Source: Ascidiaceihabitans sp034111945
GTDB taxonomy: Bacteria > Pseudomonadota > Alphaproteobacteria > Rhodobacterales > Rhodobacteraceae
Assembly (NCBI GenBank): GCA_047626725.1
Contig: JBLHSG010000017.1
Coordinates: 33,399-97,398, forward strand
DNA length: 64,000 nucleotides
Direction of reading: 5' to 3'
Part shown: one piece after another, positions 51,418 through 60,565 of the stretch
How the letters are laid out: the number at the start of each line of letters is the position of its first letter
Position numbering within the stretch: the first letter of the stretch is position 1
Notes under the pieces: generated by a model
What the model was told of the DNA's origin: nothing
Database searches by the model: none
What the model saw: only the letters and a program-made list of their open reading frames with translations
Translations under genes and position numbers: made by a program

Positions 51418-52365
51418 ATGCGTGATCTCAAAATTCCAGAACAGCGCCACCCTGAAAAGGCGCGTCGCCCTGATAATCCACAGCCCAAAAAGCCAAGCTG
51501 GATCAGGGTCAAAGCCCCCGGTGGCGAAGGTTACGCCAAAACCGCCAAAATCATGCGCGACAACAAACTGGTCACAGTGTGCGAAGAAGCAGGCTGCCCG
51601 AACGTCGGCGAATGCTGGTCGCAAGGCCACGCAACCATGATGATTATGGGCGAAGTGTGCACGCGCGCTTGTACGTTTTGCAACATCGCGACCGGCAAAC
51701 CGCCAGAAGATTTGGATGCGTTTGAACCAGGCCGTGTGGCTCATGCCGTCGAAAAGCTGGGTCTGAAACACGTCGTGATTACGTCTGTGGACCGCGATGA
51801 TATTGAAGACGGCGGGGCCGATCACTTTGCCCAGACAATTCGCGCGATCCGGCATCGATCCCCCGACACGACAATCGAAATTCTGACGCCCGATTTCATT
51901 CGGTGTAAGCCCGAAGTTCTGGAACTGGTGGTCGAAGCGCGCCCTGATGTGTTCAACCACAACCTTGAAACCGTGCCGGGCCTGTATCCCGAAGTCCGCC
52001 CAGGTGCCCGTTATTTCCATTCTTTGCGCCTGTTGCAACGGGTCAAGGAAATGGATCCGACGATGTTCACCAAATCGGGCATCATGGTTGGCTTGGGCGA
52101 AGATCGCCAATCTGTCCTGCAGGTGATGGAAGACATGCGCGCCGCTGACATCGATTTTTTGACAATCGGGCAATATTTGCAACCAACGCCAAAACACCAC
52201 GCGGTGGACAGGTTTGTGCATCCTGATGAATTCGCAGCCTATGAAAAAGCCGCGTATGGCAAAGGATTCTTGATGGTTTCGGCGACGCCTTTGACGCGCT
52301 CCAGCTATCACGCGGGCGATGATTTTGCCCGTCTGCGCAGCGCGCGGCAGGCCAAATTTGGCTAA
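51418..52365 (+). CDS. lipA: Lipoyl synthase LipA
   Basis: Radical-SAM enzyme inserting two sulfurs into octanoyl groups on dehydrogenase subunits. The 315-residue protein has the auxiliary cluster motif CEEAGCPNVGEC, the radical SAM motif CTRACTFC in MIMGEVCTRACTFCNIATGK, and the C-terminal RSSYHAGDDF with the Ser that binds the auxiliary cluster. The ATG at 51418 gives the family N-terminus and is preceded by AAAGGG. Followed by a hairpin shared with convergent hpt. Confidence 0.97.
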   Translation: MRDLKIPEQRHPEKARRPDNPQPKKPSWIRVKAPGGEGYAKTAKIMRDNKLVTVCEEAGCPNVGECWSQGHATMMIMGEVCTRACTFCNIATGKPPEDLDAFEPGRVAHAVEKLGLKHVVITSVDRDDIEDGGADHFAQTIRAIRHRSPDTTIEILTPDFIRCKPEVLELVVEARPDVFNHNLETVPGLYPEVRPGARYFHSLRLLQRVKEMDPTMFTKSGIMVGLGEDRQSVLQVMEDMRAADIDFLTIGQYLQPTPKHHAVDRFVHPDEFAAYEKAAYGKGFLMVSATPLTRSSYHAGDDFARLRSARQAKFG

Positions 52366-52371
52366 ACTTAC

Positions 52372-52397
52372 ATCAGGCGGGGCAGAAACCGCCTGAT
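52372..52397. terminator. Hairpin between convergent lipA and hpt
   Basis: A 9-bp perfect stem, ATCAGGCGG (52372-52380) with CCGCCTGAT (52389-52397), and an 8-nt loop, centred between the two stop codons. No T run on either side, so it may act mainly as a barrier to 3' exonucleases. Confidence 0.5.
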
Positions 52398-52404
52398 CGG
52401 CACC

Positions 52405-52941
52405 CTAAGTAAAGCGCACCTTGCCGATATGCGGCAGGTTGCGATTGCGTTGTGCAAAATCGATTCCATACCCCACGACAAATTCATCTGGAATTTCAAA
52501 ACCAATATAGTCGGCGCGAAAATCGACTTCGCGTCGGCTGGGTTTATCCAGCAATGCGATGGATTTCAGACGCGCAGGATTGCGGGTTTGCAGCAGTTTG
52601 GTGACGTGATTTAGCGTATGACCGGTGTCGACGATATCCTCTACAACCAACACATCGCGCCCTTCAATTGCGCCGCGTAAGTCTTTGAGAATACGAACTT
52701 CTCGGCTGCTTTCCATGCCGTCGCCATAGCTGGACGCTTCTAGAAAATCGACCTCGATCGGCAAATCCAGCTCGCGCACCAAATCGGCGATAAACACAAA
52801 TGATCCGCGCAAAAGACCCACAACTACCAGCTTGTCTGTGCCGCTAAATTCCGCGTGAATATCGGTGCACAGCTCTTCGATCCGCGCGGCAATTGATTTG
52901 GCTGATATCATCTGATCGATGACATATGGTCGCTGTGTCAT
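52405..52941 (-). CDS. hpt: Hypoxanthine phosphoribosyltransferase
   Basis: Purine salvage enzyme forming IMP/GMP from PRPP. The 178-residue protein contains the flexible-loop region SSYGDGMESSREVRILKDLR, the PRPP motif VLVVEDIVDTGHTLNHVTKL and DFVGYGIDFAQRNRNLPHI-like C-terminal sequence (FVVGYGIDFAQRNRNLPHIG). The ATG at 52941 is preceded by AAGGGGCC and gives MTQRPYVIDQMISAKSIAAR as N-terminus; the frame further upstream overlaps the divergent Coq10-like gene. Confidence 0.93.
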   Translation of the reverse strand: MTQRPYVIDQMISAKSIAARIEELCTDIHAEFSGTDKLVVVGLLRGSFVFIADLVRELDLPIEVDFLEASSYGDGMESSREVRILKDLRGAIEGRDVLVVEDIVDTGHTLNHVTKLLQTRNPARLKSIALLDKPSRREVDFRADYIGFEIPDEFVVGYGIDFAQRNRNLPHIGKVRFT

Positions 52942-53009
52942 GAAAGGCCCCTTGAATTCATGACTGTTTCGTAACACACCTCGCGAAACCGCCGCTACAG
53001 CCAAACGTG

Positions 53010-53453
53010 ATGCCAACACATTCAGAGACCAAATTCCTGCCCTACAGTGCCCAGCAGATGTATGATCTGGTGGCAGATGTGGCATTGTATCCGGAATTTT
53101 TGCCGTGGTGTTCGGCTGCGCGGATCAGATCGACAGTGAAAAATGGTGAATCGGTCGAGATGCTCGCCGATTTGGTGATTTCATTCAAAGTGTTTCGCGA
53201 ACGGTTTGGCAGTCGCGTGGTGTTGTGGCCCGAGGCGCGGAAAATCGACACTGAATATCTGGACGGCCCGTTCAAATATATGAAATCCAACTGGGCCTTT
53301 GAAGACACGACAGGCGGCTGCAACGTCACTTTTTTCGTGGATTTCGAATTCAAGAACGCGATTTTGCGCGGCATCATCGGTGTTGTGTTTAACGAGGCGA
53401 TGCAGCGTATTGTGCGCGCATTTGAACGCCGCGCGGATGACCTTTATTCCTGA
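53010..53453 (+). CDS. Coq10/RatA-type START-domain protein
   Basis: A 147-residue single-domain protein of the polyketide cyclase/START fold: LPYSAQQMYDLVADVALYPE followed by FLPWCSAARI, then DLVISFKVFRERFGSRVVLW and FVDFEFKNAILRGIIGVVFN. In mitochondria Coq10 binds ubiquinone; in E. coli the homologue RatA was described as a ribosome-association toxin. In alphaproteobacteria the quinone role is more likely. The ATG at 53010 follows an in-frame GTG. Located near lipA as often in this family of genomes. Confidence 0.88.
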   Translation: MPTHSETKFLPYSAQQMYDLVADVALYPEFLPWCSAARIRSTVKNGESVEMLADLVISFKVFRERFGSRVVLWPEARKIDTEYLDGPFKYMKSNWAFEDTTGGCNVTFFVDFEFKNAILRGIIGVVFNEAMQRIVRAFERRADDLYS

Positions 53454-53492
53454 CGCCGACTGTGTCACCTTTCTGGGAACAAGAGGTGGATC

Positions 53493-54794
53493 ATGACAGT
53501 CACACGCATTCTGGCGCAGATGTCTGCGGACGTTTTTAGCCCCAATATCACGAACGACGCGCTGCATGTCATGCGCCTGTCGATCCTTGATTGGGCAGCC
53601 TGTGCGATTGCGGTCAGGGCAGAACCGGTCGCCCAAGCAGTGCGTCGGGTAGAAGGTGAAAACGCTGGCACGCCTGCCGCAACAGCCATCGGTCATTCGA
53701 CCAAATTACCGATGCGCGGGGCCGCGATGGTCAATGGCACAGCGGCCCACGCGATGGATTTTGACGACACACATTTTGCCCACATCGGGCACCCCAGTGC
53801 GGTGATTGTGTCTGCGGCTTTGGCGATGGCCGAACATCAGGGCAAATCTGATGGTGATCTGTTTTTGCGCGCCGCCCTGATCGGGGCAGAGGCATCGGTG
53901 CGTGTTGGCCTGTGGCTTGGCCGCGCACATTACGAGGTTGGATTTCACCAAACGGCCACATCAGGTACGATTGGTGCCGCCGTTGCAGGCGCCGCGATTT
54001 TTGGCCTGCCAACGGATCAAGCCTGCAGTGCAATCGGGCTGGCCACGACGCGCGCAGCTGGGTTGAAACTGCAATTTGGCACAATGGGCAAACCCTATCA
54101 CGCAGGCATGGCCGCCGCCTCCGCAGTCGAAGCTGTGCATGCAACGATCTGTGGTCTAGAGGGGGCTCAAGACGCGCTAGAGGGTCCATTTGGCTACGGT
54201 GCAACCCATCACGGGATCGCGGATTTAGCGGCGTTTGATGCGCCAGACCTGTTGTTTCCTGCGGTCAGTCACAAGTATCACGCCTGTTGTCACGGCACAC
54301 ACGCCAGTATCGAAGCGGTGCTGTCACTGGCCGACAATGTGGCGATTGATGATGTCGATCGGATCCAGATCAAGGTGCATCCGCGCTGGTTGGATGTCTG
54401 TGCAATTGCTGCCCCGCAAACCCGGCTAGAGGCCAAATTCAGCCTGTCGCTAACTGCCGCACTTGCGTTGATGGGCCGCGCGATGGACACGGATATCGCG
54501 TTTGAACCCGAAGTGATTTTGTCAGACGCAGTTGTTGCCCTGCGTGACAACGTGACGGTGATTGGTGATCCGACGCTTTGCGATACGCAGGCTGATGTTA
54601 CGATTAACAGTGGTGGTGCGACGCACAGCGCGACCCATGATTTGGCGACCATAGCCCCGTTACACATGCGTGAAAAACGCGTGCGCGCAAAGGCTGCCGC
54701 GCTGATTGGGGGGGATCATGCGCAAACGCTATGGTCCGCGATCAAAGGTGATTTTGACCTGACCGCATTCACCGACGCGCTGAACCACATATAA
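53493..54794 (+). CDS. MmgE/PrpD-family protein
   Basis: A 433-residue enzyme of the 2-methylcitrate dehydratase / cis-aconitate decarboxylase superfamily. The N-terminal helical domain has MVNGTAAHAMDFDDTHFAHI followed by GHPSAVIVSAALAMAE, the most conserved stretch of the family. GRAHYEVGFHQTATSGTIGA and LQFGTMGKPYHAGMAAASAV are further family segments. The isolated position, without prpB or prpC, means the substrate cannot be assigned; it may act on another hydroxy acid. GAGGTGGATC precedes the ATG. A terminator follows. Confidence 0.9.
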   Translation: MTVTRILAQMSADVFSPNITNDALHVMRLSILDWAACAIAVRAEPVAQAVRRVEGENAGTPAATAIGHSTKLPMRGAAMVNGTAAHAMDFDDTHFAHIGHPSAVIVSAALAMAEHQGKSDGDLFLRAALIGAEASVRVGLWLGRAHYEVGFHQTATSGTIGAAVAGAAIFGLPTDQACSAIGLATTRAAGLKLQFGTMGKPYHAGMAAASAVEAVHATICGLEGAQDALEGPFGYGATHHGIADLAAFDAPDLLFPAVSHKYHACCHGTHASIEAVLSLADNVAIDDVDRIQIKVHPRWLDVCAIAAPQTRLEAKFSLSLTAALALMGRAMDTDIAFEPEVILSDAVVALRDNVTVIGDPTLCDTQADVTINSGGATHSATHDLATIAPLHMREKRVRAKAAALIGGDHAQTLWSAIKGDFDLTAFTDALNHI

Positions 54795-54797
54795 AAA

Positions 54798-54818
54798 CGG
54801 GCCCCAAAAAGAGGCCCG
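54798..54818. terminator. Bidirectional terminator between the PrpD-family and amt genes
   Basis: The stem CGGGCC (54798-54803) pairs with GGCCCG (54813-54818). Plus strand is followed by ATTTTCG; minus strand by TTTTTATA. It therefore serves both convergent genes. Confidence 0.75.
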
Positions 54819-54841
54819 ATTTTCGTTTCGTTTATAATAAC

Positions 54842-56023
54842 TTAGCTGTTCATGTCGTAGGCGCGTTCGCCGTGCGCTGCCAGATCCAAACCGTTAACTT
54901 CGGTTTCTTCATCAACACGCATTGGGATGAAAACACGGATCAGCAGAACCAAAACCACCGTGACCACAACCGTGTATACACCGACAATCGCCAGTGATCC
55001 CAGTTGTGCCAGCCACGTGCCCGCGCCAAAGACGGCGATCATAATTGTGCCAAAAATTCCGCCAACGCCGTGTACCGCAAACACATCGAGCGTATCGTCG
55101 ATTTTGCATTTGTTGCGGATCAGCACGACGGCTTCTTGGCACCCGATGCCGGCGATTGCGCCGATGATCAGGGCCTCAACTGGACCGACAAAACCGGACG
55201 CTGGTGTGATCGACGCAAGACCTGCGATTGTGCCGGTCACGATACCAACAAGCGATGCTTTGCCAAACTTAATCTTTTCCCACAACGCCCACGTCAGGGA
55301 TGCGGTGGCGGCCGAAATATGCGTGACCGTGATTGCCATCGCAGCGCCCCCGTCTGCGGCCAATTGTGACCCGCCATTAAATCCGAACCAGCCGATCCAC
55401 AAGAACGCAGCGCCCATCATCACCATGCCAGGGTTGTGTGGCGGTGTGTTTTGGTTTTTGCGCGCCCCCAAGAATACGGCCAAAACCAATGCCGCGATGC
55501 CTGCGGTTTCGTGCACCACAATGCCGCCCGCAAAATCACGCACGCCGGTGTCGCCAAAGATACCGCCGTCAGCCAAAAATCCACCGCCCCAGACCCAGTG
55601 GACCACAGGCGCGTAGCACAACAACATCCATGCGCCCGAAAAAGTCAGCACAAATCCGAATGTCATGCGTTCGACATAGGCGCCCACGATCAGCGCCGGC
55701 GTGATGATTGCGAATGTCATTTGGAACGCGAAAAACAGAACCTCGGGCAGGGTGCCAGACAAGGATGACGCGTCAACGCCGATCAACATTAGCTTGTCAA
55801 AACCGCCCCAAAACCCCGACGTGCCGGACCCGAATGCGATTGTGTACCCAAAAAAGAACCAAAGGACGCTCATCAAACAGGCGACGGCGTAGCAATGCAT
55901 AAACACGCTGAGCACGTTGCGCGATCGTACAAGTCCGCCGTAAAATAGGGCAAGGCCGGGGAGGGTCATCAGCAGCACCAATGTGGTGGCCACCATAATC
56001 CATGCTGTGTCAGCTGCGTTCAT
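54842..56023 (-). CDS. Ammonium transporter (Amt family)
   Basis: A 393-residue inner-membrane ammonium channel with eleven predicted helices. The twin pore His residues are in GGIVVHETAGIAALV and DVFAVHGVGGIFGT. The Phe gate residues are in FFAFQMTFAIITPALI and WIGWFGFNGGSQLA. There is no signal peptide; the first helix is AWIMVATTLVLLMTLPGLAL. The usual partner glnK is not adjacent: an isolated gene with 182 nt of promoter region upstream. NtrC control is possible given the ntr operon 3 kb away, but no site was identified. Confidence 0.95.
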   Translation of the reverse strand: MNAADTAWIMVATTLVLLMTLPGLALFYGGLVRSRNVLSVFMHCYAVACLMSVLWFFFGYTIAFGSGTSGFWGGFDKLMLIGVDASSLSGTLPEVLFFAFQMTFAIITPALIVGAYVERMTFGFVLTFSGAWMLLCYAPVVHWVWGGGFLADGGIFGDTGVRDFAGGIVVHETAGIAALVLAVFLGARKNQNTPPHNPGMVMMGAAFLWIGWFGFNGGSQLAADGGAAMAITVTHISAATASLTWALWEKIKFGKASLVGIVTGTIAGLASITPASGFVGPVEALIIGAIAGIGCQEAVVLIRNKCKIDDTLDVFAVHGVGGIFGTIMIAVFGAGTWLAQLGSLAIVGVYTVVVTVVLVLLIRVFIPMRVDEETEVNGLDLAAHGERAYDMNS

Positions 56024-56205
56024 CTGGTTCTCCGTTCGTGAAAGCGCGGTTTTCCGGATGCATAGGGTGTCTGAGTGCGGATAAAAGTAGCAACAGCCTC
56101 AAAAGATGCTGATTTTTAGGGCGATTATGTAAGTGATTAAAGTTTGTGCGTTAAAATAGCCCGTTTGCACACATTTTGAACAGATCGGAATCTGATGATG
56201 GTGTG

Positions 56206-56676
56206 CTAGGGCAGGTGTTTCAGCAGCAACTGCAGCGCATGATCGCGTGCCGCAATCCGCACATTTTCACGACCCAAAGCGCCAAATTCGATGGTTTCAA
56301 AATGTGTTGGCTGGCCAGTTTGGGCAAGGCCAAAGCACACGCGCCCTTCGGGCTTGTGATCTGACCCGCCGGGGCCCGCAATGCCTGTGATCGACACGGC
56401 AATGCCAGCTTGCGAATGGGCTAGCGCACCGTCAGCCATGGCCTGCGCCACAGTTTCAGACACCGCACCGTCAGCCACAATCACAGCGGGATCAACCCCG
56501 AGCATTTGGGTTTTCGCCGCGTTTGAATAGGTCACAAAGCCACGATCCACAGCCCGTGATGATCCAGGGATTTCGGTCAATGCCGCCGCAACCATACCGC
56601 CTGTACAGCTTTCCGCAGTAACGATCAGTGTATTTGATTTATACGCTTTATCAAGTATTTGTGGGGCGATCCTCAC
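56206..56676 (-). CDS. CinA-family nicotinamide-nucleotide amidohydrolase
   Basis: A 156-residue single-domain protein equivalent to the CinA C-terminal domain (PncC), which converts NMN to nicotinate mononucleotide. Motifs: TLIVTAESCTGGMVAAALTE, SRAVDRGFVTYSNAAKTQML and GIAVSITGIAGPGGSDHKPE followed by GRVCFGL. GTG at 56676 is the best start, one nt after the pgpA stop with GGAG 9 nt upstream. Third gene after ispF and pgpA in a tight minus-strand operon. Confidence 0.9.
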   Translation of the reverse strand: MRIAPQILDKAYKSNTLIVTAESCTGGMVAAALTEIPGSSRAVDRGFVTYSNAAKTQMLGVDPAVIVADGAVSETVAQAMADGALAHSQAGIAVSITGIAGPGGSDHKPEGRVCFGLAQTGQPTHFETIEFGALGRENVRIAARDHALQLLLKHLP

Positions 56677-56677
56677 G

Positions 56678-57169
56678 TCAAAATACTCCGTGTGCAAGGG
56701 CGGCCAGAACCAAAACGCCAATTGCGGCAAAGACGCCAGCGATGACATCATCCAACATCACACCCAACGCGTCGCCGCGCCGATCTGCCCAGCCAACCAA
56801 CCATGGTTTCCAGATGTCGAACAGGCGGAACAGGACAAATGCGGCGATCCACCCGGGCCACATCGCAAGGATCGAAATGTCATGGGACCATGCAAAAAAC
56901 GACAGCGGCAGCAGCGCGATCCATTGGCCAACCAGCTCGTCGATAACGATTTCCGAGGGGTCGTGATCCGTTGATCCACGGGTCATTTGCGCCGTCGCCC
57001 ACCAGCCTTTTAGGAACGCGGCAACAATACCAATCAACAGCAGTGGAAAGCCGCCCAGAACATGCACCAACCACGCCCACGGCAATGCCACAAACGATCC
57101 CCAAGTCCCGGGTGCAGGGCGAATATATCCGACACCCAGCAGCGTCGCGATCATGCGCGCAACCATCAT
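56678..57169 (-). CDS. pgpA: Phosphatidylglycerophosphatase A
   Basis: Removes phosphate from phosphatidylglycerophosphate to give phosphatidylglycerol. The 163-residue inner-membrane protein has IRPAPGTWGSFVALPWAWLV, DPSEIVIDELVGQWIALLPL with the catalytic acidic residues, and RLFDIWKPWLVGWADRRGDA followed by LGVMLDDVIAGV. ATG 57169 overlaps the ispF stop (ATGA); a much longer upstream frame lies inside ispF and is not real. Confidence 0.92.
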   Translation of the reverse strand: MMVARMIATLLGVGYIRPAPGTWGSFVALPWAWLVHVLGGFPLLLIGIVAAFLKGWWATAQMTRGSTDHDPSEIVIDELVGQWIALLPLSFFAWSHDISILAMWPGWIAAFVLFRLFDIWKPWLVGWADRRGDALGVMLDDVIAGVFAAIGVLVLAALAHGVF

Positions 57170-57645
57170 GATTTCACCAAGGCGCAGGTGGCAATGCAGG
57201 CGATACCTTCGCCGCGACCGGTAAATCCTAGGCGCTCGGACGTCGTTGCTTTGACTGATATGCGCCCGACATCCAACGCCATTATACGCGCCATTTCTGT
57301 GCGCATTGCAGCGCTGTGTGGCCCGATTTTCGGAAATTCGCAGATTAGCGTGCAATCGATATTCGAGATACTAAACCCTTGATCGCGCGCCATATTCACG
57401 GAGTGGGTCAGGAAAATGTGGCTTTCTGCACCTTTCCATTGCGGGTCTGACGGCGGAAAATGCTGACCAATATCGCCCATCGCCAGTGCGCCATAAATCG
57501 CATCTGTCACGGTGTGCATCGCGACGTCTGCATCCGAGTGCCCGACCAAACCATGACTGTGTGGAATTTCAACGCCACACAGGGTCACGTGATCGCCGGG
57601 GCCAAAGGCGTGCACATCGAATCCGTTGCCTAATCTAACGTCCAT
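57166..57645 (-). CDS. ispF: 2-C-methyl-D-erythritol 2,4-cyclodiphosphate synthase
   Basis: Fifth step of the MEP pathway. The 159-residue trimeric zinc enzyme begins MDVRLGNGFDVHAFGPGDHV with metal ligands in DVH, then HSHGLVGHSDADVAMHTVTD, GDIGQHFPPSDPQWKGAES and VKATTSERLGFTGRGEGIAC. It overlaps ispD by 11 nt. Many alphaproteobacteria have a fused IspDF; here the two are separate. Confidence 0.96.
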   Translation of the reverse strand: MDVRLGNGFDVHAFGPGDHVTLCGVEIPHSHGLVGHSDADVAMHTVTDAIYGALAMGDIGQHFPPSDPQWKGAESHIFLTHSVNMARDQGFSISNIDCTLICEFPKIGPHSAAMRTEMARIMALDVGRISVKATTSERLGFTGRGEGIACIATCALVKS

Positions 57646-58318
57646 CTGCGTGGTCCTTTTGTGCGATTAATATGCGGGCAGCGCGGTCAAAATCTGACGC
57701 GTGCGTGATTTTCAGGTTGTCTTCATCGCCGTCAACAATTGCGACGTTTATCCCAAATGCGCGCGCGACTTCGACGTCGTCTGCGGCACCGCCTGCGTGC
57801 GCGTCATGCGCGGCTTTGATCGCGGGCAGCGCAAAACCTTGGGGTGTTTGGGCGCGAAACAGGCCTGTGCGGTCTTGGGTTCCGCTGACCAAACCGTCTG
57901 ATCCGGTCCAAAGCGCGTCTGTTACTGCCAATGCGGGCGCTGCGCCGTCGCTGTTATCTAACGCGGCAATGACGTTTGAAATGACGCCAGCGCTGACGCA
58001 AGGGCGTGCGACGTCGTGGATCAAAACGCGCGACGTTGTGTCGGGCACAGCGGTGATGCCAGCGCGTACTGATGCTGCGCGATCACTGCCGCCAATTGCG
58101 ACGATCATGCCGTTTAGCTGAGGCGCGATATCCACATCATCTGCGTGCAAAACCAACACGATAGCATCCACCAAGGGGTGATCCGAAAACGCGCGCAATG
58201 TGTGATCGATCACACGCGCACCTGCCACAGTGCACCATTGTTTTGCCGGTTGATCCGCATCCGCACTGCGCGCACGCGTCCCACGTCCTGCGGCAACTAT
58301 CACCGCTGTCGTACTCAT
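57635..58318 (-). CDS. ispD: 2-C-methyl-D-erythritol 4-phosphate cytidylyltransferase
   Basis: Third step of the MEP pathway, coupling CTP to MEP. The 227-residue nucleotidyltransferase has the N-terminal VIVAAGRGTRARSADADQPA followed by KQW, the region VLIHDVARPCVSAGVISNVI and the C-terminal GAADDVEVARAFGINVAIVD followed by GDEDNLKITHASDF. It is the first gene of the ispD-ispF-pgpA-cinA operon, divergent from dusB with a 181-nt gap. Confidence 0.95.
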   Translation of the reverse strand: MSTTAVIVAAGRGTRARSADADQPAKQWCTVAGARVIDHTLRAFSDHPLVDAIVLVLHADDVDIAPQLNGMIVAIGGSDRAASVRAGITAVPDTTSRVLIHDVARPCVSAGVISNVIAALDNSDGAAPALAVTDALWTGSDGLVSGTQDRTGLFRAQTPQGFALPAIKAAHDAHAGGAADDVEVARAFGINVAIVDGDEDNLKITHASDFDRAARILIAQKDHADGR

Positions 58319-58347
58319 AATTTCAGTCCTAATTTCATAAATATCTG

Positions 58348-58433
58348 TTTAGGCATTTGACGAGGCCAAGGCAATTGCACAGGTGATTTGCCTAAATTTT
58401 GTGCAGGTGGTAGTTTTTTAGGCTTGCAGCCTA
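58348..58433. promoter_or_regulatory. Repeated TTTAGGC motifs between ispD and dusB
   Basis: TTTAGGCA (58348-58355) is repeated in inverse as TGCCTAAA (58389-58396), and a third copy forms the hairpin TAGGCT-TGC-AGCCTA (58419-58433). All lie in the divergent promoter region. They may be operator copies; no known regulator is assigned. Confidence 0.3.
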
Positions 58434-58499
58434 GGCTCAGCCGTTGAGAACGCCAAAAATAGCCGATACGACTATAGCAACTGCGAAGGAAACCCGCGC

Positions 58500-59486
58500 T
58501 TGAGCACTTCAAAAGACCCATTGGATTTAACACCACCCGTGATGCTGGCCCCGATGGCTGGAATCACCGATTTGCCGTTTCGCAATTTGGTTGCCTCGTT
58601 TGGGGCGGGCATGGTGGTGTCCGAAATGGTCGCCAGCCATGACATGTTAAATGCGCGTCCTGGCAGTCGTGAAAAGGCGGAGTTGGGCTTTGGTCAGGTT
58701 GGCACAGCGGTGCAATTGGCCGGAAGCGAAGCTGCATCAATGGCGGAAGCCGCGCGCATGGTTGCAGGGCAGGGCGCGGCCGTGATCGACATAAATATGG
58801 GCTGCCCCGCGAAAAAAGTCGTGAACGGTTATTCCGGTTCTGCGTTGATGAAAACGCCAGATCACGCGCTGACCTTGATAGAGGCCGTGGTGAACGCCGT
58901 CGATATTCCCGTCACGCTAAAGACGCGATTGGGCTGGGATGATGCGCTGATGAATGCGCCAGACATTGCTGTGCGGGCCGAAGCCGCTGGGATCAAGCGC
59001 ATCGTAATTCACGGGCGCACGCGCTGTCAGTTTTACAAAGGGCAGGCGGATTGGCGCGCGATTTCACGGGTCAAACACGCGGTCACTATTCCGGTTATTG
59101 CCAATGGTGACATCATCGATATCGAAACCGCACAGCGCGCGATGACGCAGTCTGGTGGCGACGGCATTATGATTGGGCGCGGGGCGCAGGGGCGGCCTTG
59201 GTTGCTCGCCGAAGTGGCGCATGCGCTGTTTGGCGGTCCGAAACCCGACGTTCCCACGGGTCAGGATCTGGCCGATTTGGTGGGCGCACATTATCAAGCA
59301 ATGCTTGCGTTTTATGGCGCTGATTTGGGGATGCGAGTGGCGCGCAAACATTTGGGCTGGTTCATGGACACAGCACATACGCCTGTCGATCTGCGCCGAC
59401 GTATTTTGACGTGCAAAGGCACGACAGAAACCGCATCCCTTATTCCCGCGGCCATATTAGCGGGCCAATCCGAGGTCGCAGCATGA
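58500..59486 (+). CDS. dusB: tRNA-dihydrouridine synthase DusB (NifR3)
   Basis: Flavoenzyme reducing uridines in tRNA. The 328-residue protein has VMLAPMAGITDLPFRNLVAS, INMGCPAKKVVNGYSGSALM with the catalytic Cys, VIHGRTRCQFYKGQADWRAI and GIMIGRGAQGRPWLL. It starts with TTG at 58500 with AAGGA about 9 nt upstream. As nifR3 in Rhodobacter it is the first gene of the ntrBC operon; the ATGA overlap with ntrB shows the same arrangement here. Confidence 0.94.
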   Translation: MSTSKDPLDLTPPVMLAPMAGITDLPFRNLVASFGAGMVVSEMVASHDMLNARPGSREKAELGFGQVGTAVQLAGSEAASMAEAARMVAGQGAAVIDINMGCPAKKVVNGYSGSALMKTPDHALTLIEAVVNAVDIPVTLKTRLGWDDALMNAPDIAVRAEAAGIKRIVIHGRTRCQFYKGQADWRAISRVKHAVTIPVIANGDIIDIETAQRAMTQSGGDGIMIGRGAQGRPWLLAEVAHALFGGPKPDVPTGQDLADLVGAHYQAMLAFYGADLGMRVARKHLGWFMDTAHTPVDLRRRILTCKGTTETASLIPAAILAGQSEVAA

Positions 59487-60541
59487 GCAATGATCCCTCA
59501 ATCTGGGCCTCGTTGCCGGTGCCTGCGGTTTTGATTGATGAACGTGATCGTATTTTAGATATCAATTCCGCGGCCGAAGGGTTCCTGAACGTCTCTGCCA
59601 AGAACGTGATTGGCGTGCCGTTGTGGGATCAAATCGCGATTGATTCCCCTCTCGAAGAAGCGTTTTCGCGCGCCCGAAATCATGGCACGCCGCTGTTCGT
59701 GAACGATGTCGATGTGGGCAGTGGCCAACGTGCGCCGTTGCAATGTGCCTTGCAAATTGCGCCGCTAATTGGGGCCCCGGGGCAGATGATTATGATGATC
59801 ACGCCACGCGAATTGGCCGGTCACATCAACCAGAACCATTCGGTGAAATCAGCGGCAAAATCGGCGATTGGCATGGCTGAAATGCTCGCACACGAGATCA
59901 AGAACCCGCTGGCTGGCATCACGGGTGCGGCGCAATTGATCAGCATGAATTTGCCGCCCGAAGATCTGGAATTAACCGACTTGATTGTCGAGGAAAGCCG
60001 GCGGATCGTTAAACTGCTGGAACAGGTCGAACAGTTCGGCAATTTATCAGTGCCAGAGATGAAACCGGTGAATGTGCATGACGTTCTGGACCGCGCCCGC
60101 CGGTCTGCACGGCTGGGTTTTGGCGCTCATATGCGCATCATCGAAGACTACGATCCGTCGCTGCCGCTGGCGTTGGGGGACAGTGACCAGTTGTTGCAAG
60201 TGGTGCTGAACCTGTTGAAAAACGCGTCCGAAGCAGCAAGCCCAGAGGGTGGCACAATCCGGTTGCATAGCTATTTTGAACACTCGTTCCGCCTGCGTCG
60301 CGCAGATGGTTCGGGCCATTCATTACCGCTGCAAATCGAAGTGATCGATGACGGCCCCGGACTGCCTGAAAACATCAAAGGCGACATCTTTGACCCCTTT
60401 GTGTCGGGGCGTGAAAACGGCACCGGACTGGGTTTGGCGTTAGTCAGCAAAATCGTGTCTGACCACGGCGGTTGGATTTCAGTTTCGTCCGTTCCCGGGC
60501 GTACCGTGTTTCGAATGTCACTGCCGCGCGCCCCGAAATAG
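59483..60541 (+). CDS. ntrB: Nitrogen regulation sensor kinase NtrB
   Basis: A soluble histidine kinase of 352 residues that phosphorylates NtrC under nitrogen limitation and is held back by PII. It has an N-terminal PAS domain (PVPAVLIDERDRILDINSAA), the phospho-acceptor His137 in AEMLAHEIKNPLAGITGAAQ, the N box LLQVVLNLLKNASEAASPEG, and the G boxes VIDDGPGLPENIKGDIFDPF and GRENGTGLGLALVSKIVSDH. Translationally coupled to dusB; ntrC follows 24 nt later. Confidence 0.95.
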   Translation: MSNDPSIWASLPVPAVLIDERDRILDINSAAEGFLNVSAKNVIGVPLWDQIAIDSPLEEAFSRARNHGTPLFVNDVDVGSGQRAPLQCALQIAPLIGAPGQMIMMITPRELAGHINQNHSVKSAAKSAIGMAEMLAHEIKNPLAGITGAAQLISMNLPPEDLELTDLIVEESRRIVKLLEQVEQFGNLSVPEMKPVNVHDVLDRARRSARLGFGAHMRIIEDYDPSLPLALGDSDQLLQVVLNLLKNASEAASPEGGTIRLHSYFEHSFRLRRADGSGHSLPLQIEVIDDGPGLPENIKGDIFDPFVSGRENGTGLGLALVSKIVSDHGGWISVSSVPGRTVFRMSLPRAPK

Positions 60542-60565
60542 TTAATTAAACGAGTAGGATAGATC

